Below are positions 14,402 through 15,403 of a stretch of DNA of 15,403 bases, piece by piece. The notes under the pieces were generated by a model that ran no database searches, was not told the DNA's origin, and was given only the letters and a program-made list of their open reading frames with translations. Within the stretch, counting starts at the first letter, position 1. Each line of letters opens with the position of its first letter. Origin of the DNA: JBEEJZ01 sp046046915 (GTDB taxonomy: Bacteria; Pseudomonadota; Gammaproteobacteria; Burkholderiales; Burkholderiaceae_C); assembly GCA_046046915.1 (NCBI GenBank), contig JBJOIT010000059.1, positions 1 through 15,403 on the forward strand, in the 5' to 3' direction. A program made the translations under genes and the position numbers.

Positions 14402-14436
14402 AAATGGGGCGACCGTACCGTCGCCCCATTTTTTTT
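14402..14436 (+). terminator. Rho-independent terminator between smoE and smoF
   Basis: Perfect 12-bp arms at 14402-14413 and 14420-14431 (AAATGGGGCGAC and its complement) close a six-base loop, followed by eight consecutive T bases counted from 14429. This is a textbook intrinsic terminator inside the operon; read-through would set the lower level of the permease genes. Confidence 0.9.
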
Positions 14437-14465
14437 GCTCTCGCTTGTTACTGATAAGGACAACC

Positions 14466-15335
14466 ATGTCCAGCGCCGCTCCCCGAACCCTTCCCCGACT
14501 GCTGCAGGCCCCTGCCGTAGTGAGCCTGTTTTTGTGGATGATCGTCCCCTTGGTGATGACCCTCTACTTCAGCGCCATACGCTACAACCTCATGCAGCCT
14601 GAAGCCAGTGGCTTCATCGGACTGGAAAACTACGAGTACTTCATCACCGACCCTTCGTTCTGGCCGGCGGTGCTTAACACCGTTCTCCTGCTGGGCTGGG
14701 TCATCGTCATCACCGTTGTGCTGGGCCTGTTCATCGCACTGCTGATCGACGCCCCGTTTCCCGGCCGCGGCCTGGTGCGCGTGCTGCTGATTTCCCCCTT
14801 CTTTGTCATGCCCACAGTCAACGCCCTGCTGTGGAAACACATGATGATGAACCCCGTGTATGGCGTGCTCGCCCAGGTCTGGATGTACTTTGGTGCCACG
14901 CCCATCAACTGGCTTGAAGATCTGCCCCTGGCCTCGGTCGTCATCATGGTGGCCTGGCAATGGCTGCCCTTTGCCGCGCTCATCTTCATCACCGCCTTGC
15001 AAAGCATGGACCGCGAACAGCTGGAGGCCGCCCGTATGGACGGCGCCACCTACTTGCAACAACTGCGCTACCTCTACCTGCCCCACATGGGCCGCTCCAT
15101 TGCCGTGGTCGTCATGATCGAGCTCATCTTCTTGCTGGGCGTGTTTGCCGAAATCTTCACCACCACCGGCGGTGGGCCAGGCGACGCCAGCACCAACGTC
15201 ACTTTCTTGATCTTCAAGCAAGCCCTGCTCAACTTTGATGCCGGTGTCGCCTCAGCCGGCGCCATGTTTGCCGTGGTCATTGCCAACATTGCGGCCGTCT
15301 TCCTCATCCGCATGGTGGGCAAGAACCTGGAATAA
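14466..15335 (+). CDS. smoF: Polyol ABC transporter permease, SmoF/MtlF-like
   Basis: The 289-residue inner-membrane protein begins MSSAAPRT at 14466, with AAGGA upstream; an earlier in-frame ATG at 14388 would place the start before the terminator, so it is rejected. Six hydrophobic segments are visible (about 18-36, 72-94, 105-125, 157-178, 212-232 and 263-282). The cytoplasmic EAA loop reads EAARMDGATYLQQLRYLYLP at about 187-206, the contact site for the ATPase. This is the MalF/UgpA-type carbohydrate permease family, and context with a SmoE-like binding protein assigns polyol uptake. A second permease start follows 25 bases after its stop. Confidence 0.9.
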   Translation: MSSAAPRTLPRLLQAPAVVSLFLWMIVPLVMTLYFSAIRYNLMQPEASGFIGLENYEYFITDPSFWPAVLNTVLLLGWVIVITVVLGLFIALLIDAPFPGRGLVRVLLISPFFVMPTVNALLWKHMMMNPVYGVLAQVWMYFGATPINWLEDLPLASVVIMVAWQWLPFAALIFITALQSMDREQLEAARMDGATYLQQLRYLYLPHMGRSIAVVVMIELIFLLGVFAEIFTTTGGGPGDASTNVTFLIFKQALLNFDAGVASAGAMFAVVIANIAAVFLIRMVGKNLE

Positions 15336-15360
15336 GAAGAAAGAAAAAAGAACAAGGCCC

Positions 15361-15403
15361 ATGAACCCCATGAGACACCACCGCCCCCTCCTCACCCCCG
15401 CCC
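15361..15403 (+). CDS. Start of second polyol permease (SmoG/MtlG expected), cut by window end
   Basis: An open frame from ATG 15361 reads MNPMRHHRPLLTPA and continues past the window. In smo/mtl-type operons the second permease follows the first directly. Only 14 residues are visible and none is diagnostic, so identity rests on position. A second ATG at 15370 could also be the start. Confidence 0.5.
   Translation, partial: MNPMRHHRPLLTPA

Overview
The window looks like chromosome from a betaproteobacterium, most likely Burkholderiales and probably Comamonadaceae. I infer this from the moderately high GC content, the codon use and the style of the housekeeping proteins (E. coli-type GshA, YlqF, YpfH, a SmoE/MtlE-type sugar-binding protein). 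This was judged by eye, with no database search.

Layout. (1) About 43-5053, minus strand: a GfcABCD/YjbEFGH-type exopolysaccharide or group-4-capsule operon, read from high to low coordinates. It comprises a small Ala-rich exported GfcA/YjbE-like protein, a GfcB/YjbF-like lipoprotein, and one 1191-residue protein. That protein joins a GfcC/YjbG-like domain, the GfcD/YjbH outer-membrane region and a C-terminal PAP2-type phosphatase domain. A short lipoprotein frame follows and may be the broken start of a Wza/GfcE-like export protein. (2) 5148-5532: remains of a FitAB/VapBC-type toxin-antitoxin pair, directly after ylqF. (3) 5532-7256: divergent ylqF (ribosome assembly GTPase) and ypfH (serine hydrolase). 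(4) 7252-10262: an accessory island inserted between the convergent 3' ends of ypfH and gshA. Copies of a short palindromic repeat divide it into three cassettes: MntA with a truncated HepT; a VapBC pair fused by internal deletion; and an intact Phd-VapC pair divergent from a membrane-anchored Mrr-like nuclease with a C-terminal zinc finger. (5) 10280-12768: gshA and an HSD17B4-type short-chain dehydrogenase, minus strand. (6) 13031 to the window end: a polyol (sorbitol/mannitol-type) ABC importer, with the binding protein, a strong intergenic terminator, the first permease and the start of a second permease.

The two most notable points are the three-part GfcC-GfcD-PAP2 polypeptide and the repeat-delimited island. 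Repeat copies sit on, or within a few bases of, the ends of the flanking genes, and in places they supply the stop codons. Of four toxin-antitoxin modules in the window, only Phd-VapC looks complete.
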